Position numbers and translations under genes: made by a program
The notes under the pieces: model-generated
Told to the model about the DNA's origin: nothing
The model's database searches: none
The model's input: only the letters and a program-made list of their open reading frames with translations
Shown: one piece after another, positions 13,812 through 23,094 of the stretch
How positions within the stretch are numbered: the stretch's first letter is position 1
Layout: every line of letters starts with the position of its first letter
Origin: a virus
IMG/VR virus record: IMGVR_UViG_3300006920_000247
Location: 1-23,999 of that record
Length of the DNA stretch: 23,999 bases
Strand: one strand, 5' to 3'

Positions 13812-14135
13812 TTACTCCGCATCCCACGGGTTGCCGCTGGCGGTCACCGGGTTTTTCTGCGCTTCAATGTCCGTAGCCAGCGCAGCTTCGGTGTCTGATT
13901 GGCTGATTTGGTCCCAGACCCATCCCTGCGCCATTGCCTCGGTGACATCAGCGTAGGCCACGAAGTCTGACGCTGACGGGTCTGGCGTTAAGAAGATGCT
14001 ACCGTCTTTGATCGCCTTGTAGGTAGTTTCGCCTGCAGTTTCAGAGGCAGTGCAACGCCAAATGATCGCGTTAATGCCGCCTGTTGCGATGTCGTGTTCG
14101 CAGGTGAAAATCTGCCAGCTGTATGCGATTGCCAT
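13812..14135 (-). CDS. DUF7936-like phage protein, fibre-associated
   Basis: 107 residues from the ATG at 14135, with AAAAGGGCG upstream. The pattern is: AYSWQIFTCEHD, then IIWRCTASETAGETTYKAIK, TPDPSASDFVAYADVTEAM, GWVWDQI, and a conserved-looking end EAQKNPVTASGNPWDAE. The order, W-x-I-x-x-x-E, IxW-R-C-T, the 'F-x-x-Y-x-x-h-T/V-E' segment, 'GWV', and 'Q-K-N-P', is one I know from small conserved proteins near fibre genes in cyanophages and other marine phages. Function is unknown; a fibre assembly factor or small virion protein are options. It follows the long S74 fibre by 22 bases. Confidence 0.65.
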   Translation of the reverse strand: MAIAYSWQIFTCEHDIATGGINAIIWRCTASETAGETTYKAIKDGSIFLTPDPSASDFVAYADVTEAMAQGWVWDQISQSDTEAALATDIEAQKNPVTASGNPWDAE

Positions 14136-14157
14136 GTTATTCGCCCTTTTCTGCTTG

Positions 14158-16926
14158 CTACTCCAGAGCGGCAACGCGCTGCTCTAGTTCTTCGATACGA
14201 CCAAGTGCTTCCTGCAGTGCGCCCACAGCTTTTAAGTACAGCAACGAGTAGTTGACCGACCGGTATCCGTCCTCGTCGATATCAACCAAGCCCGGCGAAA
14301 TCTGCTCTAAGTCCTGCGCAATTACACCTAGATGACGCGGGCCTTTTAGCCCTGCTTGTTCTGAGACGTTCAATGCCTTATCAGCGGCGACTTCTGCCGT
14401 GATCAGGTTGTAGTTCTTAAGCGAGAGCGCTTTCACGTCATCCCACTGAGACGCCGCGTCTGATATGTCTTCTTTCAGCCTAGCGTCCGACAGGGCACCA
14501 TAGCTGTTGTTGGTGTTTCTAACGTCGCCGTCCGCGTCAATGCGGAAGTTCGCGGTTTCCGTGCCGCCTACGTCAGACGTGCCTCTAAATAAAAAATGTG
14601 TGCTGGTTGTGGTAGCACGATATACGTCTACCGTAGTGGCTGGCGACACAATAGTACCAACCTCCAATACCCCAGCAATATCAACATTGCCTGTGTCTCT
14701 CACAGTGATGCCAGTAGTACCCGCAACATTTAGCAACAGCTTAGGGTCGCTGCCCTCAGCGTTTATGTCAGCGCTGATCACTAGATTTCCGACGCCAGAA
14801 TTAGCGTCAATCTCATGATCTACCCCTGTGGTTGTGTCCGTCATTCTGATGTAGGGGTCCGCTGCGGCCATAGTTACAGCGCCCGTGACATCAACGCCGC
14901 TGCTTGAGGTGTTCAGCTTCTCTGCGCCGTAGTAGAAAAGCTGGGCTTCACCAGAAGAACCGTCGGCCTTGAAGTAAGTTGCTGTTCCGCCTGAGCCGTC
15001 ATCACATTGGATGTTGACGTCTCGGTCGTCTGCGAGGTTACGGATAAGCAGGTCATTAGTACTGTTACGGATGTCGCCGTTGCTACCGTTATGCTCTAGG
15101 ATCAAATCGTTGCTATCACCAAAACGCAGTTCACCGTTGTCGGGGAGATCAACGTGGGCACCAACATCCAGACTACCATAGACGTCCATGTTACCGCTGC
15201 CGCTGTACAATGCCCAAAGTTCCGTACCTACGCCGCCTATAGCGCCATCCACTGTAATTCGTGATGACCCGCCGGAATCATATTTATACCGGTGCTGGAG
15301 GCCATAAGTGCCAGCGTTAGTAGGCGCCCCGGTGTAACTTGTAGTGGCCGCAATCATGTACGGTGCATTTTGGTTAGCAGCGTAGGTGACAACTTTCGCT
15401 ATGATCTTGTCACTGGTTGCCAAATTGCCCGTAATATCAACGCCGGAGCTTTTGGTGTTGAGTTTTTCTGAGCCGTAATAGTACAGCTTAGCTTCGCCAC
15501 TAGAGCCGTCAGCAGCGAAGTAATTTGCAATACCGCCAGAGCCGTCGTCGGACTGGATATAGACGTCTTTATCGTTTGCAGTATTAGTTAAGTAGAGGTT
15601 ATTGGTATTGTTGGCAATTATCCCGTTGGTGGCGTTATGTTTAATGGTCAGATCATCGCTATCACCTAAACGCAGCTCTACGTTGTCAGGCAGCGATAAG
15701 TTATGCCCAGCTAATACCTCTACATTTCCGTCAAGCTGGATTTGATCTCCGTTCGAGCCACCACTCATAATGCGTGATTGGATCACGCCAGCCGCGTTAC
15801 AAAACTCAATGCGGTTGTTTTGAGTGTCTCCTGTAGGCTGGAGGCGGACCTGTGGGGTAGACGCCTTAATGTGAAGTTCAGCGCCGGGGCTAGTTTGACC
15901 AATGCCAACATAATTATCATCTGAGATTGTGACTACATCTGTCCCAGCAATGGCAAAGCGCATCTCAGCGTTGCCGCCTGTCCCCTCGGCATTAAACTGG
16001 AAACCGATGTTGTTTACGCCGCCAACCGCAAACTCGTTAATCTGAAGCGCTCGGTCATAAACAGTACGGTTGCCTCCGAACTTAGCCAAAAGTCCATTTG
16101 ACGCGCCTACCACGTTTAGCCCGTCAGCGGCTCCTCCTGTTAAGGCTTCAGCAGTCCCAAGTGTGGCGTTGCCGCTAGTTGCCAGATCACCAGTTACATC
16201 TACACCAGCGCTTTTGGTGTTGAGTTTTTCTGAGCCGTAATAATACATCTTGGCTTCACCAGCAGAGCCATCCGCAGCGAAGTAATTTGTAGTGCCGCCT
16301 GACCCGTCATCAGACTGGATCGAAACGTCACGGTCGTCCGCGAAGTTGCGTATGGACATGTGACCAGTAGCACTACGGATGTCGGTAAGCGCTCCGGTAT
16401 GCTCAATGATCAGGTCGTTGCTATCACCTAAACGCAGTTCATCGTTGTCACCTAGGGAAACATGCGAAGTAGAAGTTAGCCCAGCAAAAGTAGGGCTATC
16501 GGTTGTAGCAACGCCCTGGTTAAGAGCCTTAACAGAGGCTTCGCTGGTCAGCTCACTGTCCATAACAGCGCCAGCAGCAGTGACGTTTGCTGTATCTGTT
16601 ACATCAGCGCCTGCTTCTATGCCGTCCAGCTTGTTAAAAGCAGACGCATGGGCACCCAAGAAAACTACCGCAGACCCACTCAAGTTCAAAAGCGAGCCAG
16701 TGCTGCTTTCGACAAGAGTACGAGAAAGAGTAGTCCCAGACGCTGTGTAAGTGCCCGTGCCTATTTCAAACGCATTGTTGTCCTCAATGACGTACTCAAC
16801 GGCTTGACCGTTTGTAACTCCGCCGTCTGCAAACGTCTGATGCCCATTAGTTGCGGTGCCAAGCGTAATGGTGCCGGTGCCGGTAGTAGACGTTAAGACT
16901 TTAACTCTGTTTGCATAGACGGTCAT
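14158..16926 (-). CDS. Tail fibre with internal repeats and C-terminal S74 chaperone domain
   Basis: 922 residues. The N terminus ([20 protein letters not shown]) is a common marine phage fibre start and is followed by a beta-rich shaft. The unit [60 protein letters not shown] occurs three times (about residues 158-248, 411-502 and 593-683). The C terminus from Ser813 ([11 protein letters not shown], with Lys818) to the coiled-coil end ([13 protein letters not shown]) is an S74 intramolecular chaperone. It trimerises, then self-cleaves next to Ser813, leaving the mature fibre. It is the best candidate for the main receptor-binding protein. Start: ATG at 16926, 8 bases from the previous gene. 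Confidence 0.88.
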   Translation of the reverse strand: MTVYANRVKVLTSTTGTGTITLGTATNGHQTFADGGVTNGQAVEYVIEDNNAFEIGTGTYTASGTTLSRTLVESSTGSLLNLSGSAVVFLGAHASAFNKLDGIEAGADVTDTANVTAAGAVMDSELTSEASVKALNQGVATTDSPTFAGLTSTSHVSLGDNDELRLGDSNDLIIEHTGALTDIRSATGHMSIRNFADDRDVSIQSDDGSGGTTNYFAADGSAGEAKMYYYGSEKLNTKSAGVDVTGDLATSGNATLGTAEALTGGAADGLNVVGASNGLLAKFGGNRTVYDRALQINEFAVGGVNNIGFQFNAEGTGGNAEMRFAIAGTDVVTISDDNYVGIGQTSPGAELHIKASTPQVRLQPTGDTQNNRIEFCNAAGVIQSRIMSGGSNGDQIQLDGNVEVLAGHNLSLPDNVELRLGDSDDLTIKHNATNGIIANNTNNLYLTNTANDKDVYIQSDDGSGGIANYFAADGSSGEAKLYYYGSEKLNTKSSGVDITGNLATSDKIIAKVVTYAANQNAPYMIAATTSYTGAPTNAGTYGLQHRYKYDSGGSSRITVDGAIGGVGTELWALYSGSGNMDVYGSLDVGAHVDLPDNGELRFGDSNDLILEHNGSNGDIRNSTNDLLIRNLADDRDVNIQCDDGSGGTATYFKADGSSGEAQLFYYGAEKLNTSSSGVDVTGAVTMAAADPYIRMTDTTTGVDHEIDANSGVGNLVISADINAEGSDPKLLLNVAGTTGITVRDTGNVDIAGVLEVGTIVSPATTVDVYRATTTSTHFLFRGTSDVGGTETANFRIDADGDVRNTNNSYGALSDARLKEDISDAASQWDDVKALSLKNYNLITAEVAADKALNVSEQAGLKGPRHLGVIAQDLEQISPGLVDIDEDGYRSVNYSLLYLKAVGALQEALGRIEELEQRVAALE
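14878..15150 (-). repeat. Fibre shaft repeat copy 3
   Basis: Third copy of the unit, encoding [19 protein letters not shown] through [10 protein letters not shown]. It has [20 protein letters not shown] where the other copies have YFAADG and YYYGSEK. Confidence 0.75.
15421..15695 (-). repeat. Fibre shaft repeat copy 2
   Basis: Second copy of the fibre shaft unit, encoding [16 protein letters not shown] through [10 protein letters not shown]. It is closest in sequence to copy 1. Confidence 0.75.
16183..16455 (-). repeat. Fibre shaft repeat copy 1
   Basis: First of three roughly 270-bp repeats within the tail fibre gene, encoding [14 protein letters not shown] through [10 protein letters not shown]. 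It shares long near-identical blocks with copy 2, for example the region encoding [12 protein letters not shown]. Confidence 0.75.
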
Positions 16927-16934
16927 GCTGCACC

Positions 16935-17306
16935 TTAGGCTGGATCAGGAATGCCGATGTCAAACGAATCGGTACTAAAGGTGTTGCCAGAGTTAACGCC
17001 TTGAGAAGCGTTCATAGAGCCGGTCACAAGCAGTCGGCTTTCGCTGACATCAACAAGCGCATAGTGCGTTGCTGTTCCTGTGCCCGTAACAGTAGCATCA
17101 GAAATAGCAGACACAGTAACTTTACGCCCGCCGCCAGTTCGATCACTTGGCGACGCGACAGTAAATGACGTGTTATTGCCAAGCGTGTAGGTAGACGTCG
17201 CCTCTGCATACGTAGTTGGTTCCTGCGAGCAGATGTCCAAACGATCTGCCTCATTGGTCAGGACAGAAAGCCCGTTGTCAAAAACTCTATTGTTCAGTGT
17301 AGCCAT
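16935..17306 (-). CDS. Hypothetical virion protein between adaptor and fibre
   Basis: 123 residues, beta-rich with many Thr/Ser/Gly and no charged helices ([40 protein letters not shown]). The N terminus is [20 protein letters not shown]. It has no signal peptide or membrane segment. It lies between the adaptor and the fibre genes with 2-8-base gaps, a position often taken by neck, head-fibre-attachment or decoration proteins in podovirus-like genomes. I recall similar short proteins next to SU10-type adaptors but cannot name a family. It is very likely a structural protein. Confidence 0.6.
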   Translation of the reverse strand: MATLNNRVFDNGLSVLTNEADRLDICSQEPTTYAEATSTYTLGNNTSFTVASPSDRTGGGRKVTVSAISDATVTGTGTATHYALVDVSESRLLVTGSMNASQGVNSGNTFSTDSFDIGIPDPA

Positions 17307-17308
17307 TT

Positions 17309-17929
17309 TTAACCCATCGCCTTTGCGCGCATCCTAATTGACGAAGACCCAATCCGCGCGCGCTGATCAGATACGTTTAAACTTTGAATAGCGCGGCTGT
17401 AAAGGCCGCTCCATGTTGGAATGCGCTCGTCATCGTCCAGATACGGAGCAGCCTGCATCAACGATCCGTACAGGTAAATGTCGGGGTGGTTTTCCAACAT
17501 CCAGTTAGATGTGTCGCTATCAGACAGACTTTGGATTTTTTCGTAGTAAGTAAGCTCACCCGTGTACGAACTGTCTGGTGATGGCACGACCTGGAACTCT
17601 TCCCCAATCATCGTAAAGAACTGAGGGCGGCCATTGCTGCTGTCCAGCCTCTGCTCTTCAGCGGCTTGATCAGGAGTAACAAACTCCAACGTAACAATGG
17701 GAGTTGTGTTTAGCTGGAACCGCACATTTTCGATCCAGTTGGTTGGGACTGCGGTATATCCAGCGTCAATCGCTGCGGTAGCTCGCTTAATCATCCGGCG
17801 ATCCCGAACCTCACGGTTCATTTGAGCCTCAGCCAGAGTAATGAAATCAGGGATAACGCTGGTCAAATCCGTGCGGACAACCCAATCAGCAATAGAGGTT
17901 TTTAACTCAGAGTATGTGGATATGCTCAC
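17309..17929 (-). CDS. Head-tail adaptor protein, SU10/P22 gp4-type
   Basis: 206 residues, mainly helical at the ends. It begins with STYSELKTSIADWVVRTDLT, then VIPDFITLAEAQMNREVRDR, the familiar 'L-x-x-x-I-x-x-W-x-x-R-x-D' and 'FI-x-L-A-E-x-x-h-N-R-x-h-R' pattern of phage adaptor proteins. The middle is beta (TNWIENVRFQLNTTPIVTLE; GEEFQVVPSP; GELTYYEKIQSLSD), and a helical C terminus (LYGSLMQAAPYLDDDERIP) ends the protein. Such proteins bind under the portal and receive the nozzle. The start overlaps the upstream gene by 4 bases. Its place after the capsid gene is standard. Confidence 0.75.
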   Translation of the reverse strand: MSISTYSELKTSIADWVVRTDLTSVIPDFITLAEAQMNREVRDRRMIKRATAAIDAGYTAVPTNWIENVRFQLNTTPIVTLEFVTPDQAAEEQRLDSSNGRPQFFTMIGEEFQVVPSPDSSYTGELTYYEKIQSLSDSDTSNWMLENHPDIYLYGSLMQAAPYLDDDERIPTWSGLYSRAIQSLNVSDQRARIGSSSIRMRAKAMG

Positions 17930-18234
17930 AGTGTTGCCTCGCGAGTACGAAATACCTGGTTATTGCTGTCGTTCAGCCATTTGCGCAGAGCTTTCTTGTC
18001 ATCAAGAATGCCCTTTCGCTTTAGGTCATAATACACTGCTAACGGTAAAGATGCGACCTTGCTGACATCGCCATGAGGCGTGCGCGCATCAATCTCGTTC
18101 CGAGCGCGCTTATTGGCGTTGGCAATAGACGTAATATCTTGGCGCGTTTCTACGGTTACAGAACCTGTCAGGGGGTCAACGTGCCAAAGTTTGGTGATCC
18201 CGGTAAGTTTATCGTGATCAAGTATCTTGCGCAT
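17926..18234 (-). CDS. Small conserved-type phage protein after the capsid gene
   Basis: 102 residues from the ATG at 18234. This start was picked because GGAGGG lies a few bases upstream; the ATG four codons earlier overlaps that ribosome binding site. The sequence runs MRKILDHDKLTGITKLWHVD, then a helix (ANANKRARNEID), VASLPLAVYYDLKRKGILDD, KALRKWLNDSNNQVFRTREA. I recall the ending 'VASIPL-x-V-x-x-x-L-x-x-xGI-x-x-D... KWLN-D-x-x-N... FRTR' from other podovirus-like genomes, always near capsid and adaptor. The function is unknown; a head completion role is possible. Confidence 0.65.
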   Translation of the reverse strand: MRKILDHDKLTGITKLWHVDPLTGSVTVETRQDITSIANANKRARNEIDARTPHGDVSKVASLPLAVYYDLKRKGILDDKKALRKWLNDSNNQVFRTREATL

Positions 18235-18251
18235 CGTTCCCTCCATTTGTT

Positions 18252-18275
18252 GCGAGCGACCCTTAGGTCGCCCGC
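18252..18275 (-). terminator. Strong hairpin just downstream of the capsid gene
   Basis: On the minus strand GCGGGCGACC pairs with GGTCGCTCGC around a TAAG loop: ten pairs with one G-U. It follows the capsid stop by about 16 bases and precedes the next ribosome binding site. There is no U-run after it, so it is unlikely to be a full terminator. It may be a partial terminator or an RNA stability or processing element that keeps capsid mRNA high relative to later genes. Confidence 0.5.
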
Positions 18276-18291
18276 TTTATTATTGCCTCAG

Positions 18292-19254
18292 TTACGAGGT
18301 GGTCAGGTCAGCAACGATGCCATGAGCGGCTTCATTTTTAACCATCAAGCCAGACTCGCAGATCGCCATACGCTTCTCTGCGTCACCAGTTTTGGCCAGA
18401 TCAACCATCTGGATTGGACGCAGAACGCCAACAGCCACATACTCAGGATCGATGACGTAGGCGTCGCGAGAGCGCGAGAAGCGGTTCGCAACAATCGACA
18501 TTTCGCCAAAGTCAGACAGGTAAATGTCAGCCGCACCAATGATCGTAGTAGGGCCATCGCCTGGAGCCATGTAACGCTGAGCTGCGATACCGGCAAACCC
18601 CGATACTGCCTGCTTGTTAAACGATCCGACCATAACCATGGTGGGGTCGCCGCCAGCATTCCAGACTTTCTGGACAACGTCTTTCAACATTGCTTCAGTG
18701 AACGCACGCTGTGTGCCGTCCGTACGAGCGTCAGTGCCGTCGCCGGTTGGGTCAGCAGGCGAACCTGCGGTGGCTTTGTTGGTGTTGGTTGCAATCCAAG
18801 CCGACAGAGAAGCAGTTTCTGGAGCCGTCGTCGAGTTGCCAGTCACTTTGGCGTTGTTAACGCCGCAGAGCATGGTTTCAACGTCGCGCTTCAGCTCTTT
18901 GCCTTTCTTGGCAGCCTGATAAGCAACTTCCGAGTCACGGCCAGCTTTATCAACGAAGTCCAAGTTGTCTTCGATGACCATTGTCTGGCGCAGAATCTGC
19001 GTGACGTTGATCAGTCGAGTCGTTGCCGTAGTGGCATCGAAACTTGCAACATCATCACCAGAAATGCGGGCAGTCGCGCTTGCTGCGGCAAGCGAGTCTG
19101 TCTGCCACTCAAAGGTGGTGTTAGTTACATCAACGGTGCCAATGTTCGACTGAAAAGGCGTTTCTTCAGGCGAAATGTTTGCGATTACGTCCGCGAGATC
19201 TTCGCGGATGCCCTTTGCAGTGTAGTGCAAGAACGTATTTGCTACGATGGCCAT
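18292..19254 (-). CDS. Major capsid protein, DUF5309/SU10-type
   Basis: 320 residues. The N-terminal half matches the DUF5309 (SU10 major capsid) pattern: LADVIANISPEETPFQSNIG, then FEWQTDSLAAASATARISGD, LINVTQILRQTMVIEDNLDF, and KKGKELKRDVETMLCG. The C-terminal half includes MVMVGSFNKQAVSGFAGIAA, and later AYVIDPEYVAVGVLRPIQMV, consistent with the HK97-fold P and A domains. It is preceded by a scaffold gene, as expected for the coat protein, which polymerises around that scaffold. It ends in TAA and is followed by a hairpin. It has an ATG with AGGAG upstream. Confidence 0.85.
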   Translation of the reverse strand: MAIVANTFLHYTAKGIREDLADVIANISPEETPFQSNIGTVDVTNTTFEWQTDSLAAASATARISGDDVASFDATTATTRLINVTQILRQTMVIEDNLDFVDKAGRDSEVAYQAAKKGKELKRDVETMLCGVNNAKVTGNSTTAPETASLSAWIATNTNKATAGSPADPTGDGTDARTDGTQRAFTEAMLKDVVQKVWNAGGDPTMVMVGSFNKQAVSGFAGIAAQRYMAPGDGPTTIIGAADIYLSDFGEMSIVANRFSRSRDAYVIDPEYVAVGVLRPIQMVDLAKTGDAEKRMAICESGLMVKNEAAHGIVADLTTS

Positions 19255-19263
19255 TGTTATCTC

Positions 19264-20268
19264 CTACGTTAGACCACTCTTAAGAATGAGGTCCGCTGCG
19301 TCGCGCAGGTTCCCCGATTGGCGTAGACGCTTGCGCGCCTTGTCAACGTCGGTTTTCTTAGATTTCGTGCCTCTAGACCCAGCTTTCATAGGCCTCGGTT
19401 GTTCGCCAACCTGGGCCTTTTTGTTTACTGCGGTGCGGCCTTTGCGGAAAAGCATTGCGTCGCGAGCCATAGCTACGATTGCTGCGCTTTGGATGTTATC
19501 GACTTCGTTTTCTGGGAAGCCATTTTCAAGCAAAAATCCCCGGATTTCACCGGCTTCTTTTTTTGCTACATCCGAATTGCGCCAAGACGGGATCAAGTGA
19601 GGCAGCTTTTCTGTCTCTTCTGCCTGTCTGGCCAGCATTTGATGCTGATATTGCTTTGCCTGCAACTCCGCCAGTCTCGATTGTTCCGCTTCCACGGCCT
19701 GCAACTGAGCCTGCTTTTGTTCTTTGGCTACGCGCCACTGCCGTTCTAGCTTGGTGGCCTCTAACGGGTCACGCTCGTACAGCGTGTCCCAATCCGGTTC
19801 GTTCTGCGTTGCTTCCATTAGCTGCTGCTGCAACTGTGGCAAAAGCGCGGCATACTGTTGACGCTCCGCATCCACCTCAGACGTTTGCTGCTCGAACAAC
19901 TTGCGCTGCTCTGCAACTTCCTGAGACTTCCGCGTATAATCCGATTGGCGTGAATATCCGGCTATTAGCTCGTCTTCGCTTACCTCTTCATACTGCCCGT
20001 TAACCTTAACTTTGTAGGTGCGGGCTTCTTGAGGTTCGTCGTCGTACTCTTCGCCGTCGTACTCTGCTTCCTCGGCTGCTTCATACTCCTCGCCAGAATC
20101 TACTGGCTCGTCGTAATCGGCTGCCACTTCTTCAGTGGTCTGCTCTTCTTGCGCCTCCTGAACTGGTTCGTTCGTGCCCTCTTCAGAGGGTGGACTCATC
20201 AATTCCATGATAGCGGCTTGAGCTGAACGGAGATCAGTCCCGCGCTGCGGGTTACTGGTATCTGCCAT
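19264..20268 (-). CDS. Scaffolding (capsid assembly) protein
   Basis: 334 residues. The N-terminal third is extremely acidic (EEEQTTEEVAADYDEP and AEYDGEEYDDEPQEA segments). A short beta module follows (TYKVKVNGQYEEVSEDELIA), then a long charged helical coil with many Gln/Glu residues (for example AEQRKLFEQQTSEVDAERQQ and VEAEQSRLAELQAKQYQHQM). The C terminus is basic (KSKKTDVDKARKRLRQSG). Acid N terminus, coiled-coil core and basic C terminus, directly before the capsid gene, is the typical scaffold layout; the basic end would contact the coat protein. It ends in TAG. Confidence 0.8.
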   Translation of the reverse strand: MADTSNPQRGTDLRSAQAAIMELMSPPSEEGTNEPVQEAQEEQTTEEVAADYDEPVDSGEEYEAAEEAEYDGEEYDDEPQEARTYKVKVNGQYEEVSEDELIAGYSRQSDYTRKSQEVAEQRKLFEQQTSEVDAERQQYAALLPQLQQQLMEATQNEPDWDTLYERDPLEATKLERQWRVAKEQKQAQLQAVEAEQSRLAELQAKQYQHQMLARQAEETEKLPHLIPSWRNSDVAKKEAGEIRGFLLENGFPENEVDNIQSAAIVAMARDAMLFRKGRTAVNKKAQVGEQPRPMKAGSRGTKSKKTDVDKARKRLRQSGNLRDAADLILKSGLT

Positions 20269-20286
20269 TTGTTAGTTTCCTATTTA

Positions 20287-20535
20287 CTATTTTTTGCGCT
20301 TTTCTACAAGTTGCGCGCGATCAACCCGCGCACGGAGCGCGGCCTGCAACATCTCTACCCCAGCGCACGCAGCATGTGACTGCTGCAATGCCTCAATGTC
20401 TGTCATCTTGGTCGAGCGAAAATCAATAAAGCAAGCAGCCTGTATTTCGCTTAATGCTGACTGAATGTCTTCGTCGTCAAGAATAATCTTGGCCTTGCGA
20501 CCCTCGTCCAAAATCTGTTGGTCAGACTTCTTCAT
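20287..20535 (-). CDS. Small helical protein between portal and scaffold
   Basis: 82 residues, helical and charged (SDQQILDEGRKAKIILDDED, TKMTDIEALQQSHAACAGVE, LQAALRARVDRAQLVEKRKK). It overlaps the 3' end of the portal gene by 14 bases. It contains two Cys and no membrane segment. I do not recognise the family. Small genes at this location are common between portal and scaffold genes in podovirus-like phages, so it may assist procapsid assembly. Confidence 0.65.
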   Translation of the reverse strand: MKKSDQQILDEGRKAKIILDDEDIQSALSEIQAACFIDFRSTKMTDIEALQQSHAACAGVEMLQAALRARVDRAQLVEKRKK

Positions 20536-22654
20536 CCCGTACAGCTTCCTTGATTAGCTCAGACTGTGCTTTCATGCTTTCACGGCTTATTGCAGTGGAC
20601 TTTTTAATGTCCTCAACCCGCAACTGAGTGCCGTATTTTGCTCGAAGCTCCTCAGCAGTAACGTAAAGATCCATTTCCATCTGGTCGCGCTTCAGATCAT
20701 CTTCCATCTGCATCTGCTCGCGCTTCAATGCAAGCTCGGCAGCTTTTTTCTGGATATCAGCCTGAATTTGCTGGATTTGCACATCAATTAACTGCTCGTT
20801 AATATCAGGCTCATCCTGCTGCGGAGACGGACGGAAGTTAACAGGATCGCTCCAGAACTTGCTCACGTCCTTAAACCCTGCCAACTGGGTCATTTCAGCC
20901 AACGTGTTGTAAAGTTTATCCATGCTGGTCAGCGGGTTTTGTGCGCCCATCGTAGACATGGCTTCTTTCTGCATTTCGCCAATCTGGCGCAACATCATCA
21001 TGCGCTCAGTGTCAGACCCACGGCCCAGAGCCACATTGATAGAAACGTCCATAGTAGAGTCCCAGTAGCGCGGATCAATAGGCACATAGTCGTTGTTAAG
21101 GCGGACAATTCGCTCACGCTGCTGGTGCTGGCAAACTAACTTCAGCAAACCTCGCATTAAGTCGCGCATACCAGTCTCAGCAAAAATACGCGCGATCATC
21201 TCAATCTGTTGCTGAGCCGCTGAAACAGTTGCCGCAACAGCAGATGCTGTAGATGACTGCAATGCGTTTGCGTCCAAGCCATTCGCGGCCCTAGAAATGC
21301 CTGTGCGGCTTTCCTTGGTGCTGTCTAGATACTGAAGAACGGGGAACGCCTGCTGCCCCACAAAGGGCATAGAAATAGGCTGTACCTGCCCCGGAGAGCG
21401 CTGCCTGATGATGGCGCCGGTTTCGGTGTTCATCACATCCTCGATGCTCACCTGGCCCTCTGTGACGGCTATGCGAGGGTGTATGGACATGGCCAAACTG
21501 TCGAGAGTGTTGCGCATCACAACTGACTTAATGCGCTGGATGTCCATCACGATGTCGGCCATTGACGTGCCAAAAAACTCATGAGCCTCTGGGTCAGGGC
21601 AGAAGCTGGCAAACGGGCGCATATCGCAGGGGTTGTCCGCTAGGATTTCATGCCCACTACCCGCAACGCAAACCTTGCGCAGCTCCGCAATGCCGTCACC
21701 GTCTCGGTCTACCTTAATGTAAACTTCAGCGTAGCTAACTAACCGCTGGCTAGGGTCAGATGACGTATGATAGTCATCTGTGCGGGCTGGGTTTCGGGCG
21801 TAACGCTCAGGGTTCCAGTCCAGCTCGTCAGAGTTTGACGCTAGGCGCTCGACCTGATCTTTTTCGTAGCCCATCGCAACAAGATCGCTAACAGTCAGAA
21901 TGCGTCGGTGCGCCACCATCGTAGCGTCATCAATGTTTTTAGCCCGACGATCAATCAGGAACTCTTCTGGCGGAACTGCCTCAACGCGGATCTTGCCGTC
22001 CATTACCATGCGGGTAATTTCAACATCATGCAGCATTGGTGGCTGCAACCCAGCAGCCTCGATTGCCATTGCCTGCTCTACACTCATTTCAGCAGATGTG
22101 GAGCGAATAGCCTGAATCGAAACACTGTCATCTGAATACAAAGCAGCCAGAGCGTTATCGTCTAAACCCGTTAACTCAGATGCGCTGACTTCAACGCTCT
22201 CATCCCAGACAAATTTAATAATCCCAACCTTGCGGATCAAAGCGTCCTTGAATGCATCGTGCAACGCAAGAAAGCCCTTGTTGTCCTGGTTAAACACGTA
22301 GTTAACGTAATCTGTCGCTTGCTTTGCGGAGGCTACGTCTTCTGCGTGACGCGGCATAAACTCAACAGCGCGCTCAGACCCCGTAAAAATACGCAGCAAT
22401 GACGGCATAACGGCCTGGACAGTGTCACGCACGTCCATGCTGACAACCTGAGATCTGCCCTCTTCTTCATCGCCGTATGGCTCGCCGTTGTAGTATTTTG
22501 TGGCCAGAGCGCGGCTAGGGCTGATGTAGTTGTCAATGTAATCTTCAGCATCGTCCAGCTCACTGCCAACAATGCCCTGCAACTTGTCTTCTGACATATA
22601 ATCATCAGAAGCGTTGACGATAGCGCCGGTTTCTTCTTCTTGGTAAGTGGCCAT
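20522..22654 (-). CDS. Portal protein
   Basis: 710 residues. The N-terminal half has the portal pattern: MSEDKLQGIVGSELDDAEDY, RSQVVSMDVRDTVQAVMPSL, then VEFMPRHAEDVASAKQATDY, and later DEEEGRSQVVS. The middle holds HEFFGTSMADIVMDIQRIKS (the classic 'YG-x-S-x-x-x-h-x-x-x-Q' portal motif), plus VQPISMPFVGQQAFPVLQYL and GISRAANGLDANALQSSTAS. The C terminus is a long coiled coil (EQLIDVQIQQIQADIQKKAA). The 12-mer forms the packaging and ejection channel at one head vertex. Its size is similar to P22's 725. It ends in TGA, with a small gene overlapping. Confidence 0.85.
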   Translation of the reverse strand: MATYQEEETGAIVNASDDYMSEDKLQGIVGSELDDAEDYIDNYISPSRALATKYYNGEPYGDEEEGRSQVVSMDVRDTVQAVMPSLLRIFTGSERAVEFMPRHAEDVASAKQATDYVNYVFNQDNKGFLALHDAFKDALIRKVGIIKFVWDESVEVSASELTGLDDNALAALYSDDSVSIQAIRSTSAEMSVEQAMAIEAAGLQPPMLHDVEITRMVMDGKIRVEAVPPEEFLIDRRAKNIDDATMVAHRRILTVSDLVAMGYEKDQVERLASNSDELDWNPERYARNPARTDDYHTSSDPSQRLVSYAEVYIKVDRDGDGIAELRKVCVAGSGHEILADNPCDMRPFASFCPDPEAHEFFGTSMADIVMDIQRIKSVVMRNTLDSLAMSIHPRIAVTEGQVSIEDVMNTETGAIIRQRSPGQVQPISMPFVGQQAFPVLQYLDSTKESRTGISRAANGLDANALQSSTASAVAATVSAAQQQIEMIARIFAETGMRDLMRGLLKLVCQHQQRERIVRLNNDYVPIDPRYWDSTMDVSINVALGRGSDTERMMMLRQIGEMQKEAMSTMGAQNPLTSMDKLYNTLAEMTQLAGFKDVSKFWSDPVNFRPSPQQDEPDINEQLIDVQIQQIQADIQKKAAELALKREQMQMEDDLKRDQMEMDLYVTAEELRAKYGTQLRVEDIKKSTAISRESMKAQSELIKEAVRDEEV

Positions 22655-22669
22655 TACGCTGTCATCCTT

Positions 22670-23056
22670 TTATGCCAGTCCGTTCATAAAACGCTGCAAC
22701 ATGCCCGGCTGCTGCTGCACCATTTGAGCCAGCATGGCCTGATACTGCTGAGGACTGAACGGGTTGGCTTTTGTCGCGACTTGAGGGGCATTCGAAAAAT
22801 CTGGCGTTAAGGCATCGCCTGCGTCATCAAGAGCGGAAATGGCGCGATTTCGATTCTTTTTTTCTTCTTCCGTAAGGTCGGGCAGGAGTTGGTCAAAAAG
22901 CCCTCCTGGGTCTTTTAGCGGGCGATCCTTATCGTCTACAGGTGCGTCACGCATAGGACTCATTTCGCCAATGTCAGCACCAGCAAACGCAAGTCGAGAT
23001 GGATCGCCAAAATCTTGCAGAAATCCAATGCCAAAATTACGGATGTTTTCGAGCAT
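22670..23056 (-). CDS. Hypothetical protein at the head of the late cluster
   Basis: 128 residues. The N terminus (LENIRNFGIGFLQDFGDPSR) and a proline/aspartate-rich middle (DKDRPLKDPGGLFDQLLPDL) are followed by KKNRNRAISALDDAGDAL. The C terminus is Gln/Met-rich (QYQAMLAQMVQQQPGMLQRF). There is no signal peptide or transmembrane segment. GAGG lies 5 bases before the ATG. It is the first gene after the terminator at 23095 and directly precedes the portal, so it may be a portal-associated or minor head protein. I do not recognise the family. Confidence 0.65.
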   Translation of the reverse strand: MLENIRNFGIGFLQDFGDPSRLAFAGADIGEMSPMRDAPVDDKDRPLKDPGGLFDQLLPDLTEEEKKNRNRAISALDDAGDALTPDFSNAPQVATKANPFSPQQYQAMLAQMVQQQPGMLQRFMNGLA

Positions 23057-23094
23057 GTCGCCTCACTGTTTTTGAGACTATACATAATTAAATC

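Noticed and set aside
16200-16406. Short frames inside the long tail fibre on both strands
   Set aside because: They fall inside the 922-residue fibre, whose frame is supported by repeats and the S74 end.
18073-19272. 399-codon open frame on the plus strand opposite the capsid gene
   Set aside because: It is fully antisense to the well-supported capsid gene, begins across two gene boundaries, and its translation (His/Arg/Cys-rich, no motif) looks like a shadow of codon bias.
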